Assembly: GCA_009733575.1 (NCBI GenBank)
Contig: ML769537.1
Location: forward strand, 101,893 to 165,892
Direction: 5' to 3'
From: Gymnopus androsaceus JB14
Taxonomy: Eukaryota > Basidiomycota > Agaricomycetes > Agaricales > Omphalotaceae
DNA length: 64,000 nucleotides
Positions 45,901-57,462 of this stretch are shown here, piece after piece; the first letter of the stretch is position 1, and the number at the start of each line of letters is the position of its first letter. The notes beneath the pieces are model-generated. The model did no database searches. It was not told the origin of the DNA and saw only the letters and a program-made list of their open reading frames with translations. The position numbers and the translations under genes were made by a program.

Positions 45901-46577
45901 TCAGAAGACGATGTTGAAGAGCTGCTCATTCGAACCATCACAGTTGACGACTTTCAATGCATCTTGAGCGGTAGCACCAACCGCCACACAAAGACCGTCG
46001 TTGCTGTGAGGAGAGATGGTGCAGGAGGAACCAGCAGAATTTCCAGGAGTGGTGTTCGTCCCGCAAGTCTGGCAGGCGATATCGAAGAGTTGAGCTCTGT
46101 AACAGATGGTTAATGCATAAGACCAGGTATGATATAAGCAAGTAGAACTGACGCTTCGTTTCCACTATTCGAGGCAGTTTCGAAGACAAGCTCGTTTCCA
46201 ACGGTAGTAACGGCCAAATTATCGTTGTCGACATCCCTACAAAGCAAAACGGTATTACTGTCAGTTGACCCGCCACCTTCGCAAAAGCGAACAAAATTAT
46301 AGCAAACGCACCTGATGGTAAAGCTAGTCGGGACTTGACCGTTCTGCTGGACGTGGAAGTCAGGAGCAGCGAGTCCACGGAAAGACTCTCCGATGAGAAC
46401 GTCACCAATTTGAGGTGTGTTCTCGACTCCCCACTCCAAGCCGGACACCAGGCTCTCGATAGAAACACCGGCACCTTGGGCATTCGGAGTGCAAGTTGCA
46501 CGACGGAAAGGGGTAGCAGATACGCCAGAACTGGCGAGCATGACTGCAACAGAGACGACGGTGAACAAGGAAAACAT
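45901..46577 (-). CDS. Small secreted protein
   Basis: Minus strand, ATG at 46577. The signal peptide MFSLFTVVSVAVMLASSGVS is followed by TPFRRATC. The mature part reads GAGVSIESLVSGLEWGVEN, PDFHVQQNGQVPTSFTIR, intron GTGCGT..TGTAG, DVDNDNLAVTTVGNELVFET, a short intron, QLFDIACQTCGTNTTPGN, SSCTISPHSNDGLCVAVGAT, and ..VNCDGSNEQLFNIVF with stop at 45901. It is one of a set of extracellular basidiomycete proteins with regularly spaced short repeats and cysteine pairs that may form a beta-trefoil. No catalytic motif. The second intron starts CGTCAG rather than GT, so that border is uncertain. Confidence 0.75.
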
Positions 46578-47690
46578 TTCGGTATAGAAAATTAGGACGC
46601 GAAGAGGTCTTTCCGGCTGAACAATCGATCTGAAGGTTCTGGGACACGGAAAACTGAAGAAAAGCTCTAGCTTTTATACGGGCTCAAGCATCGCATTGTG
46701 ACCGAAAGAAATGGGCTTTCGAGTTCTCCGCTTCCTGTGGACGCCCTTAGGCTAGGGTTCTCAGAAAAGCTTAGGCGAAACTGCACAATAGCAGCCATCG
46801 GTTTCAATGAGCTTAGAACCCGACCGGTGAATCGTGAGTAGCGTTAAAACGTTCGGGAGTTCGAATATCAATTCTGAGGTGCGGGATTTAATCCAGCTAG
46901 TAAGACAAAAGGAGCATATAGAAATTTGCCAAACTAGGATTAGTTTGAACATCGAGGAGAACCCGGAAGACGCTATACTGGACGTAGGCGGGTGCCCTAT
47001 TCTTCCGTCATCCCGAGTCAGCTTGAAGTGTATGTGGTATTTGAGAGTATCCGGGCCAAGGAACTGGTGATGGACGTCTTCACCTAAAATGGCTAGAATG
47101 GCTGGCAGTGGACTCTTCGTGACCGCGACGTCGATGCAGAATTGTTTAACTATAGCACTGAACATCGACTCGAAGTTTCCTGAGCGTATGAGACCAAATA
47201 TACAAAAAGAGATGACCATGAACAATCCGAACTATGCGGTCCATAATGGTTAGATTAATACTTAGCCCGGTATTGTCACTGCATTTACAGAAAGAACGAG
47301 CGTCTCGTCAATGACGTGTATTTGAGTACTACGCGCAGTGTCCGGAACATGTGCCACCACAAAGCTCAGCAAGTACTATTAGCGGCAATCCAAGCCCGCT
47401 TTTCCTCGACCAAGAGCTGGGTTGACCTGGGTCAGCTGATTGAATATCATATCCAAATGAAGCCCACGGCAGGTTCTTCCAGTTGCAACTCCATGGGTAA
47501 CGCGAAATAAAAATGGCGGGTAAAGTACCGCCCATCCACCAAGCTGTTCAGAAGAAGAGTAGATCCGTCTGGCAGTGTTGTGTCTCAATGACATTCAGAA
47601 CCGACAAATACGCCAACTCTACGTGAAGTGTTCTATTACCCCGGCCGTAGCGGAATCGGCGAAAATGAAGTTTCGTTTGGGATGGGGGTG
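46578..47690. other. Possible coding remnants, not recognised
   Basis: The minus ORF 47225-46761 (first ATG 47219) reads FCIFGLIRSGNFESMFSAIV, LGPDTLKYHIHFKLTRDDG and ends CYCAVSPKLF. Its composition is plausible for a protein but no family is recognised. ORFs at 47594-47329 are equally unknown. No splice model was convincing. Confidence 0.3.
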
Positions 47691-49752
47691 AGGTGCCCAG
47701 CTGAATGTGATGGATATTTCGTTGAGATTAGGTTGAGATGATGATGAAGGCTGCAGAGAAGAAATAAGTAATGACTAGGCTCGGTGTCGTATGGCATAGC
47801 TTGCTTTGGCATTGCCTTTTCTAAACTAACTTCTCTGATTCGATCAACTTGTACATTTGCTTTTTCTCTTGATCTCTCTCTCTCTCCAGATATTAGTAGA
47901 GAAATAATGACTTAATTGTAGAGAATTTGCATCACCTGTCTTCAAAATCAGGAAGACTCAAGGCAAGTGCAATTCGACTGATTCAAGTTGAAGTTTCAGC
48001 ACCAATCCTCATGTGCATTAGTAATTACAAATATCTGGTATCTAAGCCAATTGATCTAAGGATCAATTTGCATTCTCAGTCTAACTTCGGCCCAAATATT
48101 TGAATTTCATGCCACATTCAATATGCTAGTACTGCATGTATCTGGCAAGAGCCAAGAGTGTTGGAATGTGACCTCATAATGGGTCATCCAGATGTAGCAT
48201 TACTGTTTCTGGTAGTTAACCCCTAATTGTATCTTTGCCTTCTACCACATCAGCACTCATCCAAACATCACCACCCATTAACTTTGACAAAGAGGCTACG
48301 AGTGTTGAGTATAGATGTAGTAGTAGTTCATCCACTGTGTGATCTATAGCAACCATCTGTCCTGTCAAATTCTTTCCTTCCAGTAATCATGAATGTGGTT
48401 TACAATGTTATAAGTAATGTAGTTTTCCAGCGCTCTTTGGGCACTCCTACAAGCATCTACTTACTTGATTCCATAACATTCGAGCAATTGTAGATTCAAC
48501 ATGCTGCTTGCTTCTTACTATACATAATGTTGTGAGTTGTCATCTTGCTTGTAAGGTTTTTCCTCTGGCATAATTATTTTTCCCACACTTGTCCCACACT
48601 TGTCCCACACGCTTTTTGCAAATATAGCCAAACACCTTGCTCATCAGTAATGGGCAAATCAACCCTGGGTTTATTTTCCTGCTTTCCAGTTTGACACTTC
48701 AAAGCAACCACATACTTCCAAATTTTATTGCTGCTGTTTATTACATTCTTACTTCCTTCCTTCCTTTGCCTTTTTGACTTTTAAAACTATCTCTCAATGC
48801 TATGATGCCAGGTGAGCTTGTGTCATAAGGAAAAAAATCAACTCAATTTTTGGATTCTTAGTGAGCTCTTTTCCTTCTTGGATCTCCAGTGCTGAACCAC
48901 CTTCATCTATCTCATTCAGCTCATTTGTAGGCAGTGGATACTTGGCAACCTTTCTGACCATATTATTCCCAACACAGCTTCATTTCAGCACTAGCATCTG
49001 AGCTCCTGTTCAGCAACATGCTCAATAACAATTGCCACACTACCAGCATTCCTTCACTCTCCAATAAATAATGCAATGAGTCTTTCTTTGGATGATTCTT
49101 TGGCTTCCTCCAACAGTGTTCCGGGCATTGCAACATGAACATGGGGATAAATCTGTAAACTGGGTCTTTGTTGGGTAATTGTTGCACCAGACTATGGGTT
49201 GGCTATTGAGATCTACTGAACATGAACAATCACATTGGATGAGCAGCGGTCACAGTGAACATTGTCAATTGTCCAGTCTTTCCAGTAATTACCGTAAGTC
49301 TATCTCTGATACTGATTTCCAAAGCATCAGCAGGTGTATGCAATTCACTTTTCATTGCCTCGCAAAAAAAAAAACACACTTGATTTGTTCTATACTATCC
49401 CTATCCTATATTACCTTTCCTTTGTTGTTCTTGTTCCTCATTCTTTTTGGCTATTATTTACTGATTCTTAGTGCACTCCTTCAATTTTTCTACTGGATAT
49501 ACTACCTCATGTCTAATTTTATTGCCACTTGCATAATAGTTGGCCAAGCCAATCCCTGTTATATCCATGCAAACTGAGGCATTGGCTTGGTAACTATCAG
49601 CCAAATACATTTTGTTCATACTCAGTCTATGTCTTGCTTTATTGTTTCTCTACCATATGGCTCTTTCGTCTTTTATTTATATTAGTTATACTTGCTGGCA
49701 GACTTGGCGCCACTTCTTATGGTTTCTACTTACTTGGGTCTGACAGGCTCTA
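47691..49752. other. AT-rich transposon-derived region without a supported gene
   Basis: Contains a CT run at about 47870-47890, three tandem copies of TCCCACACTTG near 48585-48612, and an A-run at 49363-49374. No polyprotein fragment was recognised. Confidence 0.35.
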
Positions 49753-50227
49753 AAGTATATAAGTAGTCATACCTGCACTGTTGAACCTTAGTTTAAATAT
49801 CATCTTGGATAGACTATTTTCTCCAGAATATTCTGTCAGAGCAGACATTCTACGGACTATAAGCGCTTTACTTGGCTTTATATATATTACATAATCCAAC
49901 TACTCTTATCCTGTTACTATGACATTGCCCTATACATACTGCTCTACTAGCCTATCCTGTCAGGTTATGGGCCCCAAGATGCCTTAATTCACCACTTCTG
50001 GCTCCATAAAATCACATCCTGCTACCAATCTCACATGCCGCCACTCATCTACACTCTAACTGACCAGCCTACCTACCAACCTACCAACTGACCGATCAAC
50101 CTACCAAGTGACCAAATACCAATCAACTACTGATATTATGGGAAACGGCAACAAAAAGAATCTCCTAAAAGGAAAATTGAACTACCAATCTTGGAAAATC
50201 CATACCCAGGCAACTGCCTACTCTTGA
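49753..50227 (+). mobile_element. Ty1/copia retrotransposon 1: LTR 3' end, primer-binding site and gag start
   Basis: A TATA-containing LTR end (AGTATATAAG near 49754, ending ..CCTGTCA at 49962) is followed at once by GGTTATGGGCCC. This is the reverse complement of the anticodon arm of initiator tRNA-Met and is the half-tRNA primer-binding site known from Drosophila copia. The leader leads to ATG 50138: MGNGNKKNLLKGKLNYQSWK then IHTQATAYS and a stop at 50227, the usual copia gag start (LxGxNYxxWK). The rest is missing; a minisatellite-bearing element follows at 50249. The left LTR border is not resolved. Confidence 0.7.
49963..49974 (+). other. Primer-binding site of copia element 1
   Basis: GGTTATGGGCCC, complementary to the initiator tRNA-Met anticodon stem-loop. 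Confidence 0.75.
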
Positions 50228-50248
50228 AATTTGCTGGATACACTTAAC

Positions 50249-50497
50249 ATCAGCAAAAATGGTCTGGGCCTTGGATAACCTGAGGACACCTAAGGACTAC
50301 CTAGGTCTCCTAGGGCACCCAGGCTTTCATAAGTCCACCCCCTTATTCCTGGGCTTTTTGAAGGAGTCCTGAGGGAGCCTGAGGGAACCTGAGGAAACCC
50401 GAGGAAACCTGAGGAAGCCTGAGTAAGCCTGAGGAAGCCTAGGGAAGCCTGGGAAGCCTGAGGCAACTTGAGGTAACCTAGGGATGCTTCTGCTGAG
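50249..50497. mobile_element. Short element with a 10-bp minisatellite
   Basis: Starts ATCAGCAAAAATGG (like the 7.3- and 8.3-kb elements) and ends near TTCTGCTGAG. Its interior from about 50368 to 50480 consists of about eleven copies of CCTGAGGAAN with small variations. It interrupts copia element 1 just after the gag start. Confidence 0.55.
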
Positions 50498-50690
50498 TCA
50501 TACAACCCAAAAAATAATTCTCATACTTTATTATTTAGCTTTATCTTTTTGCTCAATTTCCACATTTATCTTACTGAAACCTTATTACCTCATTAAACTC
50601 ATGGATATGACTTATTTCAAAGTGAACTTATGTTTTGAGACTCATTAATGTTTTACTAGCCTTAACTTATGACTCGGAACTGTTGGAATA
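50498..50690. other. Spacer between two transposon remnants
   Basis: AT-rich, nothing recognised. Confidence 0.3.
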
Positions 50691-51043
50691 TCAAAGGTAA
50701 ATATATCTTATCGAACTATACATGGAACACTTTCTTGTAGTCTCCACTTGTTTGTATCACTATCCCATGCACTCCACTGTTATTGTCTCGCAGACTCCAC
50801 TCAGTCTCTCACCGTATCCACCTACTCTCTTGTAGTACCCACTTTACCATATGGACAGTAGCCACACATATTCATGCAGTAGCCACTTGCCCGATATATT
50901 GTTTGTACATAGGACTGTATATAAAGCCTAGTACTATACCCTGTAATAACACCGTTGTCCCCCATCGATCTGTGTGATTGCTACTACTAAGTCCTGTGTG
51001 GACTTACTGCTGCTACTTCCTATTTAGGAATATAACTCTAATA
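50691..51043 (+). repeat. 5' LTR of copia element 2
   Basis: 353 bp, beginning TGTTGGAATA and directly followed by the PBS. Contains a TATA box about 120 bases before its end. The 3' end reads ..CTCTAATA rather than ..CA. Confidence 0.65.
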
Positions 51044-51055
51044 GGTTATGGGCCC
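51044..51055 (+). other. Primer-binding site of copia element 2
   Basis: GGTTATGGGCCC, identical to element 1; complementary to initiator tRNA-Met anticodon arm (copia-type half-tRNA priming). Confidence 0.75.
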
Positions 51056-51233
51056 CGGCCTTAACCATTGACACATCATATTGCTGTAACTCTTGTTCAT
51101 GCCACCCAGGCCAAATACTCCACCACTACGAACTTGACAGGAGATAAAGTCATCAGAACAAGCACCACCACCAGTAACTTGACAACTTTCCATTGCATTG
51201 GAACAAGCCAGCTCATCGAGTAGCAAAGCTGTA

Positions 51234-52613
51234 ATGCCACAGCAGAGATCAGCACTATTACCTCCCACAGACAACACTGTTCCTTGTAAAGGACACCCAC
51301 ACATCTTTGATATCAACGAATTAGTTGATAGGTACGAAAGCCAAACCACTGGAAGGTGGAGCCAGTGCAATAAACAACATTTCTTAAATCGATACGACGT
51401 ACTTTGGACAGGTAAATTAGCAGATTTTGCGAAACCCATTGTGAAAGAACAGGAGGAAATTATCAGAAGTCACCTACGACACACTGCTGACAACGAAGAG
51501 GATACTGAAGCACCAGCTCCTCAGCCTATAGCATCATCCTCCCAACAGCATACTCCCACTCCATCCCAATCACCTGCACCAAAACACGAACCAACCCCAC
51601 CTACACCTCCACAACCATCTCCACAGGGCACTGCACCCCAATTTCCATATTCAAATACGGAACCACCTTCCCCACACAGATCCCCATCGCCATCAGATCC
51701 CAGATCACCAGGCGCTTTAATTGCTGATTCTGATGACGACAATGAAATGTCTAAAGCAAACAAAGCCTTTGACAAGGTTACAACCTTAAAGCCGGACGGA
51801 TCAAATTGGGACACATGGAAAACTCGAGTGGAATTTGCAGCCAGATCTATTGGCTATCAGCGTTATTTGGAATGGAATCCACAACCTGATCTTGCTCAAG
51901 GATCAAATGAGGAGCATAGGGGAAAGGATAGTGATTTGCTTAATGCGATCATTGGCAGGTTATCGGATGGAATATTCCACAGGTATAGGCACTACAACAA
52001 CACGAAGCAGTTGTGGGAAAATTTACTCACTGATTATGATTCTAAAAACGCGCTTACTGAATCATTTTTACAACGGCTCCACACGATGCGATGCATGGAC
52101 CCATCCAAGGTCAATAAACATTTGGACAACATGATCAGCATCCGCGACGACCTCACGACTAGGGGAATCAATATCAACAATGATATATCCGTCAACACCA
52201 TTATGTCCTCTGTCCCCGACACCTTCAAAGCTATGATAAACACATTGGCTGTTTTCTCCGCTAAATCAGACAAGAAGCTCAACCCTGCGGAGCTCATCTC
52301 TACCATTCATGCTGAATCAATGGTACACCAAATGCAACATGATCACAAGAAGGAATTGGCAAACTACGCCGGTAATAGGGGAAGAGGAGGTTTCCGAGGT
52401 TGTGGAAATTCCTTTAGGGGAAATTCCTGAGGCAGAGGCAGAGGCTGTGGAGGATCGACGAGTTGTCAGGACTCCATTTGTTACAACTGCGGAGGAAAAG
52501 GTCACTTTGGAAATCAATGTCCATTGGAGAAACGCAGTCAGGCCAACGAGGCCAAGGAGACGAAAGCTCCTAAAGAGAAGCAGAAGAAGAAGTCCAAACT
52601 CAATACGGCATAA
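51234..52613 (+). pseudogene. copia gag with CCHC zinc knuckle, one internal stop
   Basis: First ATG 51234 (MPQQRSALLPPTDNTVP). A Pro/Ser-rich linker (51500-51720) precedes the UBN2-type gag core: LKPDGSNWDTWKTRVEFAA, RHYNNTKQLWENLLTDYDSK, FLQRLHTMRCMDPSKVNKHL, IMSSVPDTFKAMINTLAVF. Then come a Gly/Arg-rich stretch, a TGA at 52428-52430 and, still in frame, the zinc knuckle CYNCGGKGHFGNQC (about 52470-52512) and a Lys-rich end before TAA at 52611-52613. The stop is the kind produced by CGA to TGA. Confidence 0.85.
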
Positions 52614-54807
52614 CTGTTAAAGTTCTCCACTCTGATCGAGGGGGAGAATTTCTCAGTAACGAATTCGACTCCCGAAATGGCTTTGGGGATTCATGATGAA
52701 ATATGCGGTATATGTTTGGAACAGGATGCCAAAGAAAGCCATTGGAATGGCTACTCCATACGAGAAATGGTTTGGTATTAAACTGGATATTACTAATCTT
52801 CGAATCTTCAGCAGTATTGTTTATGTCAAACAAGAAAAGGAACCCGGCAAATTGGAACCACAGGCCCAGGAAGGATGCTGGATAGGACTTGAACCCGAAT
52901 CAAATGGTCACTACATCTACTGGCCAACATGTCACACTGTCACGACAGAGAGGAACGTAGTTTTCTCTGACAGGCAGATACAACCCGTTGAAGGGGAGGA
53001 TGGAAATTTGGGAAATTTAGAAACATCAGTCACCGAGTTAGAACAGCCTGTCATACCAGTTCCAGAAGAAATCGCCAAACCAATTGCACCAGACGAAGTA
53101 TCTGGCAAACAAGTCAGACGACCCACCAAGAAGATCAGGGACGTCATTGAAGGACTTGGAGAAGGAAGTGATGAGTTGCGACATCTTACTGCATCTCTAG
53201 GTCAGGTAACATCAGAAATTGAATCTGATCCTTTATCTGTTGCAGAAGCTATGCGACAACCTGACAGCTCCAAATGGTACAATGCCATGAAGGACGAAAT
53301 CTCCAGACTCCAGGAGCGTGGAACCTATACAATTGTCACTCCACCTCCAGATGCAAATATTCTCACATCCAAATGGGTCTATTGGACCAAGAAGGATGAA
53401 TGAAGTCACATTACAGGACACCGAGCTTGTCTTGTTGTACGTGGATTTAATCAGATCCCAGACGTTGACTACTTCCCAGACGAAATCTTCACATCTGTTG
53501 CAAAACTTGCATCAGCCCGTGCTATACTCAGCATTGGAGCTGAGAAGAGCATGATTATTCACCAAATGGATGTGAAATCAGCTTACCTTTATGGGACATT
53601 GGATGTCAACGAGCGCATTTTTATGAAGGCACCTCCAGGCATAGATATAGGGGTAAAACCAGGTCAAACTTTACGGCTTAAACTCGCACTTTACGGACTT
53701 AAACAAGCCGGTCGACGATGGTACATGCGATTCAGGGAAATCATGACCCAACTGGGGTTTAAATGGTCTGATTTTGATCACGCTGTTTTCTATCGCACTA
53801 ATCCCTTTACCATCATTTTCATACATGTTGATGACATGACATTGGTTACCGAAACCCTGGCCATCATGGAGAAACTAAAGAAAGATATTGGGGCTATAAT
53901 CGAAGTTGTTGATTCCAGAGAAATCCATTGGCTACTTGGGATCAAGATCCGAAGATCTCTCCATAATAGGATGATTCACCTATCCCAGTGGTCATACATT
54001 GACGCCATACTCTCTTGCTATGGATTCTCGGATATAACGCCACTCTCTATTCCCTTCGATCCCCACATTCACCTCACCAAAGACCAGTCACCCAAAACGG
54101 TCAAGGATATTGCTTTCATGCGCGACAAACCCTACAGAGAGGCCCTTGGCACTCTCCAGTACTTATCTGTCGCTACGAGACCCAACATCACGTATGCAGT
54201 CTCTATCCTTGCTCGCTTTTCACAAAACCCCGGCATCACTCATTGGAATGGTGTACGCCGTGTCTACGCCTATCTCAAATACACTCGAGACTTTTGGCTC
54301 AGCACAAGCAACCAGGAGACAGTCCAAGGCTATACGGATGCGGATGGTATGTCCCAAGAGGATTGACATGCTATTTCCGGGTACATTTTTATGTTGAATG
54401 GCGGAGCAGTATCTTGGTCGTCGAAACGACAGGATACCATTTCTTTATCCACCACGGAAGCCGAATATATCGCTTTGACCCATGCAGCAAAGGAAGCAAT
54501 CTGGCTTAGGAATCTCTTATCAGAAATCTTTGGTCCAATTACTCATGCAATTCCTATCAAGTCAGACAATCAGTCCGCCATCGCATTGGCAAAGGATGAT
54601 CATTTTCATGCCAGGACCAAACACATCAATATCCGATACCACTTCATCCGCTATGTCATTGAGGAAGGTAAAATTTGTCTTACATACTGCCCTACCAAAA
54701 ACATGACGGCAGACATCTTCACCAAAGCCTTACCTTCAATGAAAGCCAAACACTTTTTTATTTCCAGCCATCTGAGTAGTATTTCAAGAGATCCATGGAG
54801 CAGTTAA
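52585..54807 (+). pseudogene. copia pol: integrase end, reverse transcriptase and RNase H, two internal stops
   Basis: TQYGITVKVLHSDRGGEFLS (integrase core, catalytic D) starts in another frame inside the gag end, so protease and most of the integrase are deleted. A second deletion joins to GFMMKYAVYVWNRMPKK and the C-terminal integrase region (TPYEKWFG). RT follows: WYNAMKDEISRLQERGTY, a TGA at 53401-53403, HRACLVVRGFNQIPDVDYF, MDVKSAYLYGTLDVNE, LYGLKQAGRRWY, and the catalytic FIHVDDMTLV. RNase H: DADGMSQED, a TGA at 54364-54366, HAISGYIFMLNGGAVSWSSK, LSTTEAEYIAL, KHINIRYHFIR, ending ..SRDPWSS at 54807. Not mobile on its own. Confidence 0.9.
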
Positions 54808-54930
54808 GCCACAACATAAGTGGAACATTTTCTACAGTATTTTCAAAGAGAATTTGCCCGCATTTGGCATTGTGACACCAGTGTTACCAAAAGCACGTGA
54901 CGTTGGCGGGACTTGCCTGCTCTCTACCTA

Positions 54931-55015
54931 CAGTGGCTGCAAAAATTGATGTCCCCCCAATTCAGTAGCCTATTCAGTAGGTCACGTGGGGTGACATCAA
55001 TTTCCGCAGCCACTG
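54931..55015. mobile_element. 85-bp palindromic MITE with TA target sites (Tc1/mariner-like)
   Basis: Ends CAGTGGCTGC and GCAGCCACTG are perfect inverted repeats. The inner parts (ATTGATGTC / GACATCAAT, then AGTAGCCTATT / AGTAGG) continue the pairing. TA flanks both ends (54929-54930 and 55016-55017). Confidence 0.85.
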
Positions 55016-55017
55016 TA

Positions 55018-55346
55018 AGTTTAAGGGGACTACCAAATGTGGTTTAAGGGTTAAACCAAATCAGGTTTCCCATCATTCCAGCCATGCTTCAATGGCCTTT
55101 GCTGATGCACTCAAGGTGTCTGTGTCTGTGTGGGTCTGTGTGGATCTGTTTCGGTTACTCGGTTTACAGCTACCGCCGTCTGCTTCCAGTTTGCTTCCGT
55201 GCCCATGCCGAGATAATCCGGAGTCAGATGTTCACTGCAATATAATCATGGATAATCATGCTTACAGTCCTCAATATAAAATTTTCTGTGAAACCGAAAA
55301 CTCGGCATTCATTTCATTACAGGTACGTTACTTTGGTGACAAAATA
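55018..55346. other. Spacer, nothing recognised
   Basis: AT-rich with TGTGTCTGTGTGGG repeats near 55120-55145. Confidence 0.3.
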
Positions 55347-55435
55347 GGGAGTTGTGGCACGGCGGATATTTTGTCAACTTTCTCGCGTGGAGCCCCGCCA
55401 AAAATATGACGAAATTTCGCCGTGCCACAACTCCC
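55347..55435. mobile_element. Hairpin MITE, 89 bp
   Basis: GGGAGTTGTGGCACGGCG at 55347 and CGCCGTGCCACAACTCCC at 55418-55435 are perfect inverted repeats. Pairing continues as AAAATAT.. / ..ATTTTGTCA with mismatches. Flanked by TA on the left and TTA on the right. Confidence 0.8.
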
Positions 55436-55489
55436 TTATGTATGTACAGTGTGCGAAGAAAAATGCGATAAATTGCGGCTTGGCAATTG

Positions 55490-55543
55490 ACCTGCTTTTT
55501 GGGGTTGCACAAGCTGAAACAAGCCGAAAAAAGCCGGTCAATC
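55490..55543. repeat. Short palindromic repeat (TTGACC ends)
   Basis: TTGACCTGCTTTTTGG.. and ..GAAAAAAGCCGGTCAA have inverted ends. A related repeat lies at 12976-13016 (TTGACCTGCTTGTTTGG..ACAAGCTGGTCAA). Confidence 0.55.
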
Positions 55544-55688
55544 AATACTCGGCTAGTTACGATGCTTGCAATTCCTTGTAAGGAAATGCCGGCCGCCAGG
55601 ACGGTATATAATGCCACCACAGTGTCGCCATGTGTTTATATTCAGACAGATTGCCCATTTCCTCCCTTGCTTCTTCTCTCCCATCTTC

Positions 55689-57462
55689 ATGAATGAGCAA
55701 GCAAACAATCCTAAGTAAGTTGTCTTTATCCCTCAGCTACATTGCTAAATTCAACTAGTCTCTTCAATCAGAGTTCCCATTTCAGTGCAAATGGTGGTCT
55801 CTTTATCTCATACAACAACCAGCCTCAAATTTCAACATCTCCCTTGCCCACTACATCTCCTCCACCCACTACATCACCTCAGGCTATACCAATTCCTGCC
55901 ACAGCTTTGGAAATGAATTGCACACAGCAATTGAATCCAATTGAGGTATATTCATCATTACTACTTCCTCAAGGGAGAGGATATCCACTGTGGAAACCAA
56001 AATCAGACAGCTCACACCTTCCAAAAGAATACAGAAGAGATGGTATCCACATTGGTGATGTTGGGTTTCTAAATGACTTCGGAGGATTTGAATTTCTATT
56101 CAATGTCTGTCACCCGGCGAATCATCCATTAAATATCGGAGGTGTTCCTTCAGATTTTGAAATTCTGGAACTGGACCAAAATCAGATTTCAGAAAGTTTG
56201 CATGAATTTAAACCAGGATCCCGGATAGCTAGTGCATCATGTCATATCTGCCAGGTAAGACTCCCTTTTCCTGATGGACAACCCCCAATTCCGTAAGTTT
56301 CAGCTTGTGTATCATTACATTATCATTCATAAATTTATAGTCAAGTACCAGAGGAAGTTGGTGCTGGACTATCATTTAGCTCATCAGCTACTAAAGGTGC
56401 TTTGCTTATATTACCTGAAGGAGCAAAAAGAAGTGATCACCGCCAGTATGAAAAATTTGAGGCATATGCTGCAAAGTATGCCCATTCCTGGTACAGCTAC
56501 ATCAATGGGACCTTGGCTTGCGGAGTATCCAATGGTGCAATCTATCTCATAAATGGCTTTGATAAAGCTCGTGCATGGGGGGTAGCCTCTTTCAAAGATG
56601 CTCAAAGAAATGTTTGCCTTGAATTTGTACCCAAAATGCCTGCCAATATGAAAGGAGCCCCAAATTACTGGTTCCGCAGATATGACTTTGCTGATTGTGA
56701 TGCTGATGATGACGATGAATATCAAAACCAGTCTGGATCTGTCTTTTTACGTGGCTTCAGAATTGCTATAAAGAAAACCCGCAACCCTTTTAATCCACTA
56801 GCCGCCGCAGTGGAAAGAATCCAAGAAGTGGATGGCAACATACTACTGAATCAAAGGGCAGCAAGCATTCCATATCACCGGTCTGCTGGATTGCAACAAG
56901 CATATCCAGTTACTAGGAGCCTTACAAATCTCACCGTGCATGGCAATGGTGCTTTGCCCAACAATGGTGACCTCAGTGTACCATTTAATCATGCCACAAG
57001 GTATCAGGTATGTCTCTAATAACCCTAAGTATTCAGACAACCGGCACTTACTGTAGGTCCACAGCCATACCATCCTTCTGATGTAATCAACAGATGGATT
57101 TTAGGCAAGGTGAGCTTAATGTAGCTGTATTTCTTTTCTTAAGTTTTATTGTGGTTGTAAATAGCATAAAGAGGTAGATGTTGCAATCACACATGACAAC
57201 ATCTGGGCATCTACTATCCAAAAGGTGAGTCACTTTATTGGTTAATGAAAGCACTGAACTGATTTGTGGATCGTCTAAATCAGCATGAAGAGGAGATGCC
57301 AGCAGATCAAGATATAATTGATCAGATTGGAAAGCATATCAAATTTGGCATATCTGGCGGTAACTCCACTTTTCATTGAAAATCTCATGAAAACATAAGC
57401 TGAAGAATTTATGATTAGGTTTAAATTATGCCTTCTTTGATTTTCCTAAAGAATCAGCAAAT
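55689..57462 (+). CDS. Agaricomycete-specific 'GYPLW..GDVG' family protein
   Basis: Start ATG 55689 (MNEQANNPN); exon 2 from about 55762 (LFNQSSHFSANGGLFISYNN). A Pro/Thr-rich stretch and then the family pattern follow: LLPQGRGYPLWKPKSD, LPKEYRRDGIHIGDVGFL, GGFEFLFNVCHPANHPLNIG, FKPGSRIASASCHICQ, intron GTAAGA..TATAG, VPEEVGAGLSFSSSATKGAL and LILPEGAKRSDHRQYEKFEA, YAAKYAHSWYSYINGTL, NGAIYLINGFDKARAWGVAS, NYWFRRYDFAD, FLRGFRIAIKK. Short exons follow (PYHPSDVINRWILGK; HKEVDVAITHDNIWASTIQK; HEEEMPADQDIIDQIGKHIK and FGISG; GLNYAFFDFPKESAN). Function unknown; the family is abundant in mushroom genomes. The join near 57005-57058 is off by one base. The coding sequence is AT-rich, unlike the G-alpha gene it runs into without a stop. 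Confidence 0.65.

Larger units (their letters stand above)
50691..54807 (+). mobile_element. Ty1/copia retrotransposon 2, internally deleted, 3' LTR missing
   Basis: Parts in order: 5' LTR 50691-51043 (TGTTGGAATATC.., TATA box TGTATATAAAGCC near 50918), PBS 51044-51055, gag from 51234, a gag-to-integrase deletion junction near 52575-52600, the integrase end, reverse transcriptase, RNase H, and the end of the frame at 54807. No copy of the LTR is seen after 54807, so the element is truncated at its 3' side or the LTR is too diverged for me to see. Confidence 0.85.

Noticed and set aside
50368..50480. CRISPR-like array
   Set aside because: The repeats are contiguous 10-bp minisatellite units with no unique spacers, in a eukaryotic genome.
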